From the NCBI GenBank assembly GCA_937894515.1, contig CALCRH010000289.1, forward strand, positions 1 to 25,580: a stretch of DNA of 25,580 nucleotides. The letters run 5' to 3'. The notes under the pieces were generated by a model. The model ran no database searches, was not told where the DNA came from, and saw only the letters and a list, made by a program, of their open reading frames with translations. A program made the position numbers and the translations under genes. The DNA comes from an uncultured Clostridia bacterium. GTDB taxonomy: Bacteria > Bacillota > Clostridia > Oscillospirales > Oscillospiraceae. Each line of letters opens with the position of its first letter. Position 1 is the first letter of the stretch. Below are positions 14,998 to 22,295 of this stretch, in pieces.

Positions 14998-16263
14998 TTA
15001 TTTACTAAACCTTGTCATTTTTATACATTTTGGCTTATTTCTCTTTTTTGAATATCCATCCTCTTCTTTTTCAAGCTCGATAAACCCACATCTTTTGTAT
15101 AATATAATGGCATATTTATTTTTCTTTAAAACATGTAAACTAATATTTTTGTTTTGATTTTCTCTGATAATTTGCATAAGCAGCTGTTCGCCGATATGTT
15201 TACATCTGAATTTTTTATCCACGCAAACACAAGAAATATATATTTCTTTATCGTCTATGTAGTCGTTAAGTTTGTTAAAATATTTTTTTGCAACATCATT
15301 ATAATTTTTTGAAAGGCAATCGTTTTCAAAATTGTAATCTGCTTTTTGTGTCAACACAACTGAAATACCAACTACAGTATCTTCTGATTTGACAATATAT
15401 ATGTTATCTTTACCGTATGGATTATTATTTCTCTTTATAAGCTCTGCAATTTGTATTTTTGCCTTTCTCATGTTTCCAAATGCCGCAGGATAAATGTACG
15501 GGTCTGTTTTGTAAATTAATTCTGCAATTTTATCAAAATCAGCGGAGTTATTAGCTTTTCCGATTGTAATGTCATTTCTTCCGATATATTTTTCATATTC
15601 TTCCCACAAATCAATCGAATACTTTTCATTAATTATAGGAAGATTGTTATCTTTTCTGTATCTCTTCCATTTGTCGTATAGTTTAAAACAGCCCTTATAA
15701 TAATCGGGGAATTTTTTTAGTTGGTCATTTTGTAAAGCGGGGGTATTCATAGCCAAAAAGAATCTGTATGCCATCAAATCGTCTATGTGATTTAATTTTA
15801 AAATGTTTCTGAAAACCAATGGTGCCAAACCCTCAAGATATACCAAATAGTTAATAAAAATTTGTCGGTTTTCATCAGTTATAAAAGTTTCAGACGGCGT
15901 TTCGTTGTTTTCAATTCTTAACATTTCTTGTTCAAGTGTTTGCTCAACAAACGCCATATTTGAATCTTGAATAAAAGCTTGGTTGTATTTAAGAATAAAG
16001 CCCGCTTCTTCGATATCTTTTTTGCTTTCTTGAACTGATTCACCTGACTTTAATTGATAAACAAGTAAACCTGCCGACAAAGCAGCAACTACACCTTCAA
16101 TAATGCCTGCAATAAGCAACGATTGTCCTTCTGAAAAATGCACAATTGTTATATCAAACATCAACAAAGCTCTTGTTATTACGGAAATTATAACGGAAAC
16201 AGCAAATATACACAAAGCTAAAAAAGAACATTTGATAATGCTTTGAAACTTTTTCTTTTTCAT
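14998..16263 (-). CDS. Membrane-anchored GNAT acetyltransferase
   Basis: The protein has 421 residues. Two membrane helices lie at about 10-32 and 46-70. The middle region (about 80-230) is helical and resembles the DUF4760-type segment found beside membrane anchors; that name is tentative. Residues about 245-415 are a GNAT fold: ISCVCVDKKFRCKHIGEQLL (acetyl-CoA loop), LHVLKKNKYAIILYKRCGF (the typical C-terminal motif). It should acetylate a small molecule or protein at the membrane, and the target is unknown. The ribosome site (GGTGGG) is weak. It has its own promoter (16296-16324) and terminator (14947-14982). Confidence 0.8.
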   Translation of the reverse strand: MKKKKFQSIIKCSFLALCIFAVSVIISVITRALLMFDITIVHFSEGQSLLIAGIIEGVVAALSAGLLVYQLKSGESVQESKKDIEEAGFILKYNQAFIQDSNMAFVEQTLEQEMLRIENNETPSETFITDENRQIFINYLVYLEGLAPLVFRNILKLNHIDDLMAYRFFLAMNTPALQNDQLKKFPDYYKGCFKLYDKWKRYRKDNNLPIINEKYSIDLWEEYEKYIGRNDITIGKANNSADFDKIAELIYKTDPYIYPAAFGNMRKAKIQIAELIKRNNNPYGKDNIYIVKSEDTVVGISVVLTQKADYNFENDCLSKNYNDVAKKYFNKLNDYIDDKEIYISCVCVDKKFRCKHIGEQLLMQIIRENQNKNISLHVLKKNKYAIILYKRCGFIELEKEEDGYSKKRNKPKCIKMTRFSK

Positions 16264-16295
16264 ATTTTACCCACCATAACTCTGTTTTTTATATT

Positions 16296-16324
16296 ATTAT
16301 ACACTACTAATTCTCGTTGTACAA
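16296..16324 (-). promoter_or_regulatory. Promoter of the GNAT gene
   Basis: On the minus strand TTGTAC (16324-16319), a 17-base spacer and TATAAT (16301-16296), about 35 bases before the start codon. Confidence 0.65.
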
Positions 16325-16409
16325 TATTAAAAGGACTTTTGTCTTCGTTTTTAAGTGAGTGCTTTATTAAATTATTGTTTAACAAGTATGGGTTTATTGT
16401 TGTATGTAA

Positions 16410-16529
16410 TTAGTATATACCTCTTCTTTGTGCCAAATCAATAAACGAAAGCATAAATTGTTCGGCGTTTGTCAGTGTCATCAGAGCGGGGTCGTCTTGT
16501 TGGATATTTATGGTAAATGGATTTTGCAT
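16410..16529 (-). CDS. 39-residue small ORF sharing a tail motif with the AbrB-like protein
   Basis: ATG at 16529 opens 39 codons: MQNPFTINIQQDDPALMTL, then TNAEQFMLSFIDLAQRRGIY. Its second half aligns with the C-terminal tail of the AbrB-like protein at 20841 (DPLQMTLTNAEIF, then SVVKLAKRKG). A stretch of 21 bases is identical between the two loci (16462-16482 and 20893-20913). No good ribosome site precedes it, so it may be a gene remnant. The GC content of the shared block is higher than that of its surroundings. Confidence 0.45.
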   Translation of the reverse strand: MQNPFTINIQQDDPALMTLTNAEQFMLSFIDLAQRRGIY

Positions 16530-16794
16530 TGCTTATGGGTGTGTTTTAAACTTTTAAATATCACAAATCTCTCCGGTAAAATGCTGCAAATTTCTTTGAT
16601 AAAGTGTGAACTATATCCGTAATGTTTATTTAGAATTAGAGAATGATAACAATAAATGCAGTTGATGAAAAAGTAATAAATATTAAAATTATGGGCGTAA
16701 TACAATATAATAGTTAACATAACAGTTTTAGAATATCAGCTATACGCAATTCGACATATTTTGCAGATTTTTTGCAAAATAAATTGCTATTATA
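16530..16794. other. AT-rich intergenic stretch without a convincing gene
   Basis: No supported gene is seen. A minus-strand open frame contains GYSSHFIKEICSILPERF (about 16560-16620), which reads like protein rather than noise but has no start context. ATTTTGC and GCAAAAT (about 16757-16780) form a 7-base inverted repeat upstream of the AAA-gene promoter. Confidence 0.4.
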
Positions 16795-16823
16795 TTGACA
16801 AATCACTGAATGTCGGCTATAAT
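16795..16823 (+). promoter_or_regulatory. Consensus promoter of the AAA/RloB pair
   Basis: TTGACA (16795-16800), a 17-base spacer and TATAAT (16818-16823): a perfect consensus match 43 bases before ATG 16866. GACA and TGTC lie as a small inverted pair across the -35 and spacer. Confidence 0.85.
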
Positions 16824-16865
16824 ACTTATTAAATTGAAAAATAATTGCAAAACGGAGGCACTTGT

Positions 16866-18194
16866 ATGCTTTTGGAATTTAAGACGATAAACTTTAAATC
16901 ATTTCTTAATGAAGCAGTTTTCTCTATGACACCTGCTCCTAAGCAAAAAGGACTTGATTATAGTATCTTGTGTGAATCGTTTACAGGAGGATCAGCAAAT
17001 GCCCTTTGCTCTTCTGTTGTATATGGGCCTAATGCTTCTGGAAAAACCAATATTATTGAAGCGATGGATGTTTTACGTGCAATAATCTTACGAGGAAACA
17101 TAAAGAACTCCGATGATACAAATCAGCCTAATGCATCCGCCTTTAATCTTGAATTAATCCCAAATAGTTCTATATCAACTTCAAAGCCGGTAGAATTCTA
17201 TATTGATTTTGTTGAAAATAAAATTCATTTTCAATATAAAATTGTTTTGCAATTAGGTAATTTTCTAAACAAAGAAAACGCTCGTGAAATTATTGAAGAA
17301 GAATTTATAGTAAATGGAAATAAAATTTTTAAGAGAGATAATTCATTAAGCGTTTTTGTTGAGAACATTCCTGAGAATTTTGTTAATCTATACAATTCCG
17401 GTGAGCTAAATACAATTGAAAGTATTGCAAATAGCAGCTTGCAATCAGACGAATTATTCTTATGCAACGGGTTCAAGTTAGTTTGTTCACAATCTCTCTA
17501 TAAAATCATTTTAAATTGGTTTGAAAACAAATTCATGGTAATATGCAAAGCTGATTCGTTGCAACTGATAAATCGCTTTTCTGATCCACAAAAAAAGACT
17601 ATTCATATTAATGTCGCAACCCAAAAAGCAGCAAATCTTTTTGGTGTAGAATCAAATCTTATTGGATATATCCAAAAAGAGGACAGTAGTGATCCAAAAT
17701 TGGTTTCTATTCTAAAAAACACCAATGGCAATCCCCATATAGCTATACCTGCAGATATATATGAGTCTTATGGCACTATACGTTTCATCAATATTTTTCC
17801 TTTAATTGTCAGAGCAATAATGACAGGATCTACTTTAATTGTTGATGAATTTGATGCATCAATTCATCCAATGGCACTTATGAATATCATAAACATTTTT
17901 CATAACGATGATATTAATAAACATCATGCACAACTAATATTTAATACACATAATCCCATTTTTTTAAATTCTAATATATTACGAAGAGATGAGATTAAAT
18001 TTGTCGAACGTGATACTAATCAGCAAAGTTCAATTTATACATTAGCTGATTTCGGAACAAGCGGAAGTGCTGGAGTAAGAAAAAATGAAGATTATTTGAA
18101 AAATTATTTTATCAGCAAGTATGGTGCAATTAAAGATATTGACTTTACTCCTGTTTTTGAAGAAATATTAAGAAAAAACGAGGAGAATAAATAA
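16866..18194 (+). CDS. AAA-family ATPase of an AbiL/RloA-like abortive infection pair
   Basis: The start is ATG 16866, 8 bases after CGGAGG, giving 442 residues. It begins with the SMC/ABC-type strand LLEFKTINFKSFL, has Walker A VYGPNASGKTN (54-61) and, after a long insertion, Walker B TLIVDEFDASIHP (about 322-334) and switch NTHNPIF. This is the AAA15/21 (OLD-like) ATPase architecture without its own Toprim domain. Its partner gene follows with a one-base overlap (TAATG) and is RloB-like, the pairing known from AbiLi/AbiLii and RloAB. Role: ATP-dependent sensing that triggers an abortive response to phage. The trigger is unknown. Confidence 0.85.
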   Translation: MLLEFKTINFKSFLNEAVFSMTPAPKQKGLDYSILCESFTGGSANALCSSVVYGPNASGKTNIIEAMDVLRAIILRGNIKNSDDTNQPNASAFNLELIPNSSISTSKPVEFYIDFVENKIHFQYKIVLQLGNFLNKENAREIIEEEFIVNGNKIFKRDNSLSVFVENIPENFVNLYNSGELNTIESIANSSLQSDELFLCNGFKLVCSQSLYKIILNWFENKFMVICKADSLQLINRFSDPQKKTIHINVATQKAANLFGVESNLIGYIQKEDSSDPKLVSILKNTNGNPHIAIPADIYESYGTIRFINIFPLIVRAIMTGSTLIVDEFDASIHPMALMNIINIFHNDDINKHHAQLIFNTHNPIFLNSNILRRDEIKFVERDTNQQSSIYTLADFGTSGSAGVRKNEDYLKNYFISKYGAIKDIDFTPVFEEILRKNEENK

Positions 18195-18865
18195 TGGCAT
18201 TGAAAAAGACAAACAAAAAATACTTTTTCTCGGTCGAAGGTGAAACCGAAAAGTGGTATTTGGAATGGCTTGCCACACAGATAAATTCTATTGATACCGC
18301 ATCACATACTGTTTCTTTTAAAATTAAAATTGAGAAAAATCCAAAAAAGATGGTTAAATCGCTAACCATTTCTGGAAAAACAAACATTTGGCATTTTTCT
18401 GATTACGAAAGCGAAGAGGCAGTCCATGTCCAGCAATTCACCGAAACTATGGACAATCTAAAGGCGGCACAAGAATTAGGAAAACAGGTGACGTATTACT
18501 TTGGATACAGTAATTTCGCATTTGATTTGTGGATCGTTTTACATAAATCGGAATGTAATCAATCATTAATACATCGAAACAAATATCTTTCGTATATTAA
18601 TTCATCATACAATGAAAATTTTAGCAGTATGGATGACTATAAATCTGAGGACAATTTCAAACGATGTTTGCAAAAACTAGATATAGATTCGGTAAAAAAA
18701 GCAATATGCAGAGCAGAGAAAATAGATCAAAACAACAAAGACTGCGGATATACATTGTACGAATATAAAGGGTATACATATTATAAAGAAAATCCATCTA
18801 CTGATGTTTGGAAGTGCATTAAATCCGTATTAAAAGATTGCAATTTAATCGATACTCGAAATTAG
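18194..18865 (+). CDS. RloB-like (AbiLii-like) effector nuclease
   Basis: The protein has 223 residues. FFSVEGETEKWYLEWL (E15, E17), HFSDYESEEAV (D70, E72/E74 region) and YSNFAFDLWIVLHK (106-118) are the characteristic blocks of RloB. RloB folds like a Toprim/nuclease domain with acidic metal ligands. Here the central DxD-type site reads SDYESE, slightly unusual. It overlaps the AAA gene by one base, so the two are made together. The AAA subunit probably activates it to damage nucleic acid during infection. A strong terminator follows. Confidence 0.83.
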   Translation: MALKKTNKKYFFSVEGETEKWYLEWLATQINSIDTASHTVSFKIKIEKNPKKMVKSLTISGKTNIWHFSDYESEEAVHVQQFTETMDNLKAAQELGKQVTYYFGYSNFAFDLWIVLHKSECNQSLIHRNKYLSYINSSYNENFSSMDDYKSEDNFKRCLQKLDIDSVKKAICRAEKIDQNNKDCGYTLYEYKGYTYYKENPSTDVWKCIKSVLKDCNLIDTRN

Positions 18866-18890
18866 TGCAAAACAGTATTATAAAAAGCAA

Positions 18891-18937
18891 AAATGAACCA
18901 GTTCAACTAACACAATTGAACTGGTTCATTTTTTTTT
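18891..18937 (+). terminator. Strong terminator of the AAA/RloB operon
   Basis: AAATGAACCAGTTCAA (18891-18906) and TTGAACTGGTTCATTT (18916-18931) form a perfect 16-pair stem with a 9-base loop, followed by a T run to 18937. Confidence 0.9.
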
Positions 18938-19119
18938 CTCCTTTTAAGTGGTCTATATAAGTTGCTTTATCGGTCACATAAGTGTCGAATATGGACTATT
19001 CGCCCGAATCAAAATTGGTTGAAGTAATTATAAAGTTTTTAATTTGTCATTGACAACCATTGGCACATAATCATTGATAAAAACCTGTATCAATAAATTT
19101 CTCTGCTAAGTTGCGGATT

Positions 19120-20562
19120 TCAAAGTGTATAATACTTTTGATACTTGCTTTTTGGTTTTTCGGGGATGGTCATGGCAAGTTTGCCGGCAGAGACAAGGGG
19201 TTTCAGGTATTTTGTTACGACATAATACGGGGTTTGAATTTTAAGGAATTCGGCGATTTCTTCTTTGCTTCTTGGCTCTGTGCAAAAATGCAGAATCTGA
19301 TCTTCAATTGTTACATCGGCATTATCTTTTGGTGTAACCGCCTTTTTATTTAGGAAAAGTGTTGCTCTGAAATTTCCTCTGGCATTTTCAAAAAGCGGCG
19401 GCGGAAGCATAGCATTTTTCATTTCTTCACGGATTGTCGGGATACCGGAAAAGCGATTTTCGGTATCTATCATCACTTCAAGATTGTTTGCGATAAACGG
19501 ATTTCGGGTGTCGCCGGGAACCTTGCCTAAATCGTTCAGCGTAAGTCTTCCGTAAAGTCCGCCCGGGTTTTCCACAACAAGCCGGTCACGGTAGATAATC
19601 ACCCGTATAGGCGAATCCTCGGTAAGCACACTGTAATCACGGTGAATCAGTGCATTGAGGATAAGTTCACGCACGGCAACAAGAGGATATTCGGGTTTGT
19701 CCGCACGCCTGCCGTTTTCGTCAATAATGACAGCGGTTTTTATATTCCGTCTGACAAAATTCATAGCACCCGCAAGCATTTCGGGGATAGTGCCGTCAAA
19801 CCGTTTGTTATCAATAAACCGCTCACTTGATGCACCGACAGTTCCGATTTCGTAACCGTCCACAACCATAGCGGTAATGCCGAGTTGGGGGACGAATGCC
19901 TGCGGATAGTCGCCGACAAGCATCAACCCTGCAACCGTCGGTTTTTCTTTCTCGGTAATTCCTTGAAGTTGCAGAATTCTGCTTTCGGGCTGATTGGCAA
20001 GTTGTGGTTTTTCTGTTCTTAATCTTGCAAAAAACAAATTCAGTTTATCACGACTAAAATCACCTAATGCTGCACGGTCAACAGTGCGAAGCTCATCATG
20101 AATTTTTTTCTTGTACACTTCATAAGCATATATCTCATATTCCGTCATCGGCATATCTGCATCGCCCACACGAACATAAGAGCCACGCAGTCTTCCCGCA
20201 GGTTTATAAAAACAAGGTTTATTCGACGGCTCGCATTCGGGAATTTCGGCACTGACAATAATTTTACCTTCATATTCTGCAACAGTAAAATAAGGACGCA
20301 CAATCGGTTCCATTTGCTCTGCGGCATTTTTTACCTGCGTTTGCAAATCCTGTGCATCATATACACCGGTGACCTCATATCCGGCGTTTTCATCAATGCC
20401 GAAAATGATGGTGCCTCCGTCCTTTTGGTTGGAAAAACTCGAGAAGGTATCGTATAACTTTTTTGTTGTGCCACCGAGTGCCTTTTTTAATTCAATAAAC
20501 TGTTTTTCACACTTCTGCCGTTTAATTTTATCAACTAATTCAACCAAATCTTTTTCTGTCAT
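19120..20562 (-). CDS. AlbA_2 (Schlafen-like) ATP-binding transcriptional regulator
   Basis: The start is ATG 20562, 8 bases after AAAGGAG, giving 480 residues. Residues 1-130 form an AlbA_2/Divergent-AAA_4 domain (QFIELKKALGG, DGGTIIFGIDENAGYEVTGV, RGSYVRVGDADMPM). A middle GHKL-like ATPase region includes VRELILNALIHRDY and VENPGGLYG. The C-terminus (about 425-480, SKEEIAEFLKI, KYLKPLVSAGKLAM) is a winged helix. The family regulates transcription, often of itself. The repeat cluster over its promoter (20604-20686) fits autoregulation. No partner gene is attached on this transcript. Confidence 0.87.
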   Translation of the reverse strand: MTEKDLVELVDKIKRQKCEKQFIELKKALGGTTKKLYDTFSSFSNQKDGGTIIFGIDENAGYEVTGVYDAQDLQTQVKNAAEQMEPIVRPYFTVAEYEGKIIVSAEIPECEPSNKPCFYKPAGRLRGSYVRVGDADMPMTEYEIYAYEVYKKKIHDELRTVDRAALGDFSRDKLNLFFARLRTEKPQLANQPESRILQLQGITEKEKPTVAGLMLVGDYPQAFVPQLGITAMVVDGYEIGTVGASSERFIDNKRFDGTIPEMLAGAMNFVRRNIKTAVIIDENGRRADKPEYPLVAVRELILNALIHRDYSVLTEDSPIRVIIYRDRLVVENPGGLYGRLTLNDLGKVPGDTRNPFIANNLEVMIDTENRFSGIPTIREEMKNAMLPPPLFENARGNFRATLFLNKKAVTPKDNADVTIEDQILHFCTEPRSKEEIAEFLKIQTPYYVVTKYLKPLVSAGKLAMTIPEKPKSKYQKYYTL

Positions 20563-20590
20563 AGTAAATCTCCTTTGATTTTCTAAACAA

Positions 20591-20686
20591 ATTATAATAT
20601 TTCTCAAAACATTTGTCAAGTTTTTCAAAACATTTTTTGATTTTTCAAAACGATATTTTTGAATTTTGCGAAAATGTTTTGAAAAA
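20591..20686 (-). promoter_or_regulatory. Consensus promoter covered by repeated operators
   Basis: On the minus strand TTGACA (20619-20614), a 17-base spacer and TATAAT (20596-20591). Four copies of (TTTT)TCAAAACATTT lie at 20604-20614 (in the spacer), 20621-20638, 20641-20654 (last bases differ) and inverted at 20671-20686. The second and fourth are a perfect 16-base inverted pair with centres 50 bases apart. This is probably the binding array of the downstream AlbA_2 protein. Confidence 0.75.
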
Positions 20687-20743
20687 TGGCAATTTTGTTA
20701 TGAAAAATGCCGTTTTACCTTTATTGACAGCATTGACATTGAT

Positions 20744-20790
20744 AAAAAGTGCCGCAAAGCCGGATGGTTACCTGCTTTGCGGCACTTTTT
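20744..20790. terminator. Bidirectional terminator
   Basis: AAAAAGTGCCGCAAAGC (20744-20760) and GCTTTGCGGCACTTTTT (20774-20790) form a perfect 17-pair stem with a 13-base loop. It ends the minus-strand AbrB-like transcript and marks roughly the right edge of the AT-rich island. Confidence 0.85.
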
Positions 20791-20840
20791 GGGTTGATTT
20801 TCTACCGTCTCTAATACTCATATAAGTTTGGCGTTATGTA

Positions 20841-21017
20841 TCATTGCCATCCTTTTCTTTTGGCTAATTTGACGACCGAAACCGTGAAAATCTCGGCGTT
20901 TGTCAGTGTCATCTGTAACGGGTCGCCCTCGCGGATACGCATAGTGCGGCGGATTTCTTTCGGGATGACGACTCTGCCGAGGTCGTCGATCCGGCGGACA
21001 ATGCCTGTGGCTTTCAT
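20841..21017 (-). CDS. AbrB/SpoVT-like DNA-binding protein with an atypical tail
   Basis: The start is ATG 21017, 9 bases after GAGGGAG, giving 58 residues. Residues 1-34 (MKATGIVRRIDDLGRVVIPK, then EIRRTMRIREGDPL) are the swapped-hairpin SpoVT/AbrB DNA-binding domain. After GDPL, where relatives continue with EIFTDREGE, this protein reads QMTLTNAEIFTVSVVKLAKR. That tail matches the small ORF at 16410. It may be a complete short regulator with a distinct tail or a SpoVT N-terminus fused to foreign sequence. The DNA-binding half is GC-rich like the host segments. Confidence 0.7.
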   Translation of the reverse strand: MKATGIVRRIDDLGRVVIPKEIRRTMRIREGDPLQMTLTNAEIFTVSVVKLAKRKGWQ

Positions 21018-21143
21018 ATTCCAAAACTCCCTCTGACGGTATATTTTCGTTTGCCACAGTAGTGTTTGCCGCGCCGAGTGATTTATACAGAGGATATGAA
21101 AAAAGCACCGTAGAAATACCGCAGAAAAATGTTTTTTGCTCAC

Positions 21144-21172
21144 TTGTCATAAAATGGAAAGTGTGTTATATT
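21144..21172 (+). promoter_or_regulatory. Putative plus-strand promoter
   Basis: TTGTCA (21144-21149), a 17-base spacer and TATATT (21167-21172), upstream of the gene remnants at 21187-21728. Confidence 0.45.
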
Positions 21173-21186
21173 GTCCTTATGACTAA

Positions 21187-21456
21187 TGTCGGCGCTACAA
21201 AAACGGCAAGAAAAAGTACTATTCTGAGCACGCTTCGATTGCCATACATATCCTATGCTTGATCGCATCTTTATTTGCGGTCTATTCTCCAAATAATGAC
21301 GAGATCTCCGATTGAGTTTTTTTGCGGAACCATTTGCACACGGTCAAAGACGAAAGAGTACATTACGTCGGGGATCGTGAGGTATTGTTCGATTTGATCG
21401 CGCGGAGGCATCGCAACCGCGTTGCGTCACGCGAGCCGCCAAGGGAGGAAAAATGA
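21187..21456 (+). pseudogene. Gene remnant ending in ATGA overlap with the serine hydrolase
   Basis: One reading frame is protein-like on both sides of an internal TGA (21313-21315). Before it lies RYKNGKKKYYSEHASIAIH with a membrane-like IAIHILCLIASLFAVYSP. After it lies NHLHTVKDERVHYVGDREV, LFDLIARRHRNRV, ending at TGA 21454-21456. No valid start remains. The last stop overlaps the next start (ATGA), a typical operon coupling, so the second part is probably the true C-terminus of the gene that preceded the serine hydrolase. Family not recognised. Confidence 0.5.
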
Positions 21457-21728
21457 ACATCAGCAACTTACAAAATGTGATCGAAGAATTATCCGCCTGT
21501 GGGATTATCGAAAACATCTATGTCCGCGCAGGGACGAGCGAGGGTCTGTTGATCGATTTCCCGTTTTCAAAAAACGGAAAAACCGACGAGAAAACGCTTT
21601 TTGATATGGCATCTATCACTAAAATCATCGCAACGACTTCGCTTGCGTTGATTGCGATCGACCGAGGAATGTTGTCTCTCGACGACGAAGTGTCAAATTA
21701 TTTTCCCAAAGAGAAAACTGTGGTATAA
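21453..21728 (+). pseudogene. Truncated beta-lactamase-type serine hydrolase (N-terminus only)
   Basis: It starts behind AAGGGAGG and encodes 91 residues. FDMASITKIIATTSLALIAI contains the SxxK catalytic motif (SITK) of class C beta-lactamase/penicillin-binding-type esterases, and LDDEVSNYFPKEK is the usual next block. Normal family members have 300-400 residues; the Y-x-N and later motifs are missing. The reading frame runs straight into the uvrB promoter (AAACTGTGGTATAATAA) and stops there, so this is a deletion or recombination junction rather than a simple stop mutation. Confidence 0.78.
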
Positions 21729-21755
21729 TAATCTTAAATGAAAAAGTAACTTTTT
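21724..21755 (+). promoter_or_regulatory. First copy of the uvrB promoter and leader palindrome
   Basis: An extended -10 (TGGTATAAT, TATAAT at 21724-21729) is followed by the palindrome AAAAAGT-A-ACTTTTT (21741-21755) and TCGCCCAAAGCACATTTAT. The same arrangement recurs at 23825. Sequence upstream of AAACTG here belongs to the serine hydrolase fragment, so the original -35 is probably lost. Confidence 0.65.
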
Positions 21756-21806
21756 TCGCCCAAAGCACATTTATTACGGGTTGAGAAGAAAGGAGGGGAA
21801 AGGGTG

Positions 21807-22181
21807 ATGGATCATTTCAAACTGTACGCGGCGTATCAGCCGGAGGCGATCGAGAAGCTGGTGGCGGGCATCGAGCGCGGCGACCGTGAGCAGGTGTTGT
21901 TGGGTGTGACCGGCTCGGGCAAGACCTTTACGATGGCGAACGTCATCGCCCGCGTCAACCGCCCGACGCTTGTGCTGGCGCACAATAAAACCCTCGCCGC
22001 CCAGCTTTGCTCGGAGTTCCGCGAGTTTTTCCCTGAAAACGCGGTGGAGTATTTTGTATCTTACTTCCTATCCTATTGGCAAAACGCCCGTTTTAAGCCG
22101 TTTTTTCGGGACTCATTGATGCTTTTTGGACTTAAAAAACTTAAAAAAATCTATGCACAAGTGACCTCGTCTGGAACATAA
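21807..22181 (+). pseudogene. uvrB: Truncated 5' fragment of uvrB (resident copy)
   Basis: ATG 21807 (AGGAGGGG upstream) begins MDHFKLYAAYQPEAIEKLV. It carries Walker A GVTGSGKTFTMANVIARVNR and AHNKTLAAQLCSEFREFFPE, and is colinear with UvrB up to YFVSY at 22064. There it departs into unrelated sequence to a stop at 22181. It also lacks five residues after YQP: the TGDQP block of the conserved adenine-binding Q-motif is gone relative to the copy at 23924. GC-rich codons match the 3' part of uvrB after 24215, so this is probably the original 5' end of that gene. It cannot make functional UvrB. Confidence 0.88.
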
Positions 22182-22276
22182 AACTGTTTAGTCTTTTTAC
22201 TGGTTCTTATGTTCCGAATGGATTTCAATGATTAATTATTATAAGCCAAGCGACATGAGAACTCTTGCCGCTTGGC
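22173..22276. repeat. Two hairpins upstream of the zinc-ribbon gene
   Basis: GGAACATAA (22173-22181) with TTATGTTCC (22207-22215), and GCCAAGCG (22245-22252) with CGCTTGGC (22269-22276), are perfect inverted pairs. They may be regulatory or recombination-end structures. Neither has a long T run. Confidence 0.4.
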
Positions 22277-22295
22277 ACAAATTTGGAGTGATTCT

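Noticed and set aside
20818..21150. 110-codon minus-strand frame over the AbrB-like gene
   Set aside because: It overlaps the AbrB-like frame, and its second half (basic, Pro/His/Arg-rich) is clearly an out-of-frame reading of it. The first 45 codons look protein-like but have no family match.
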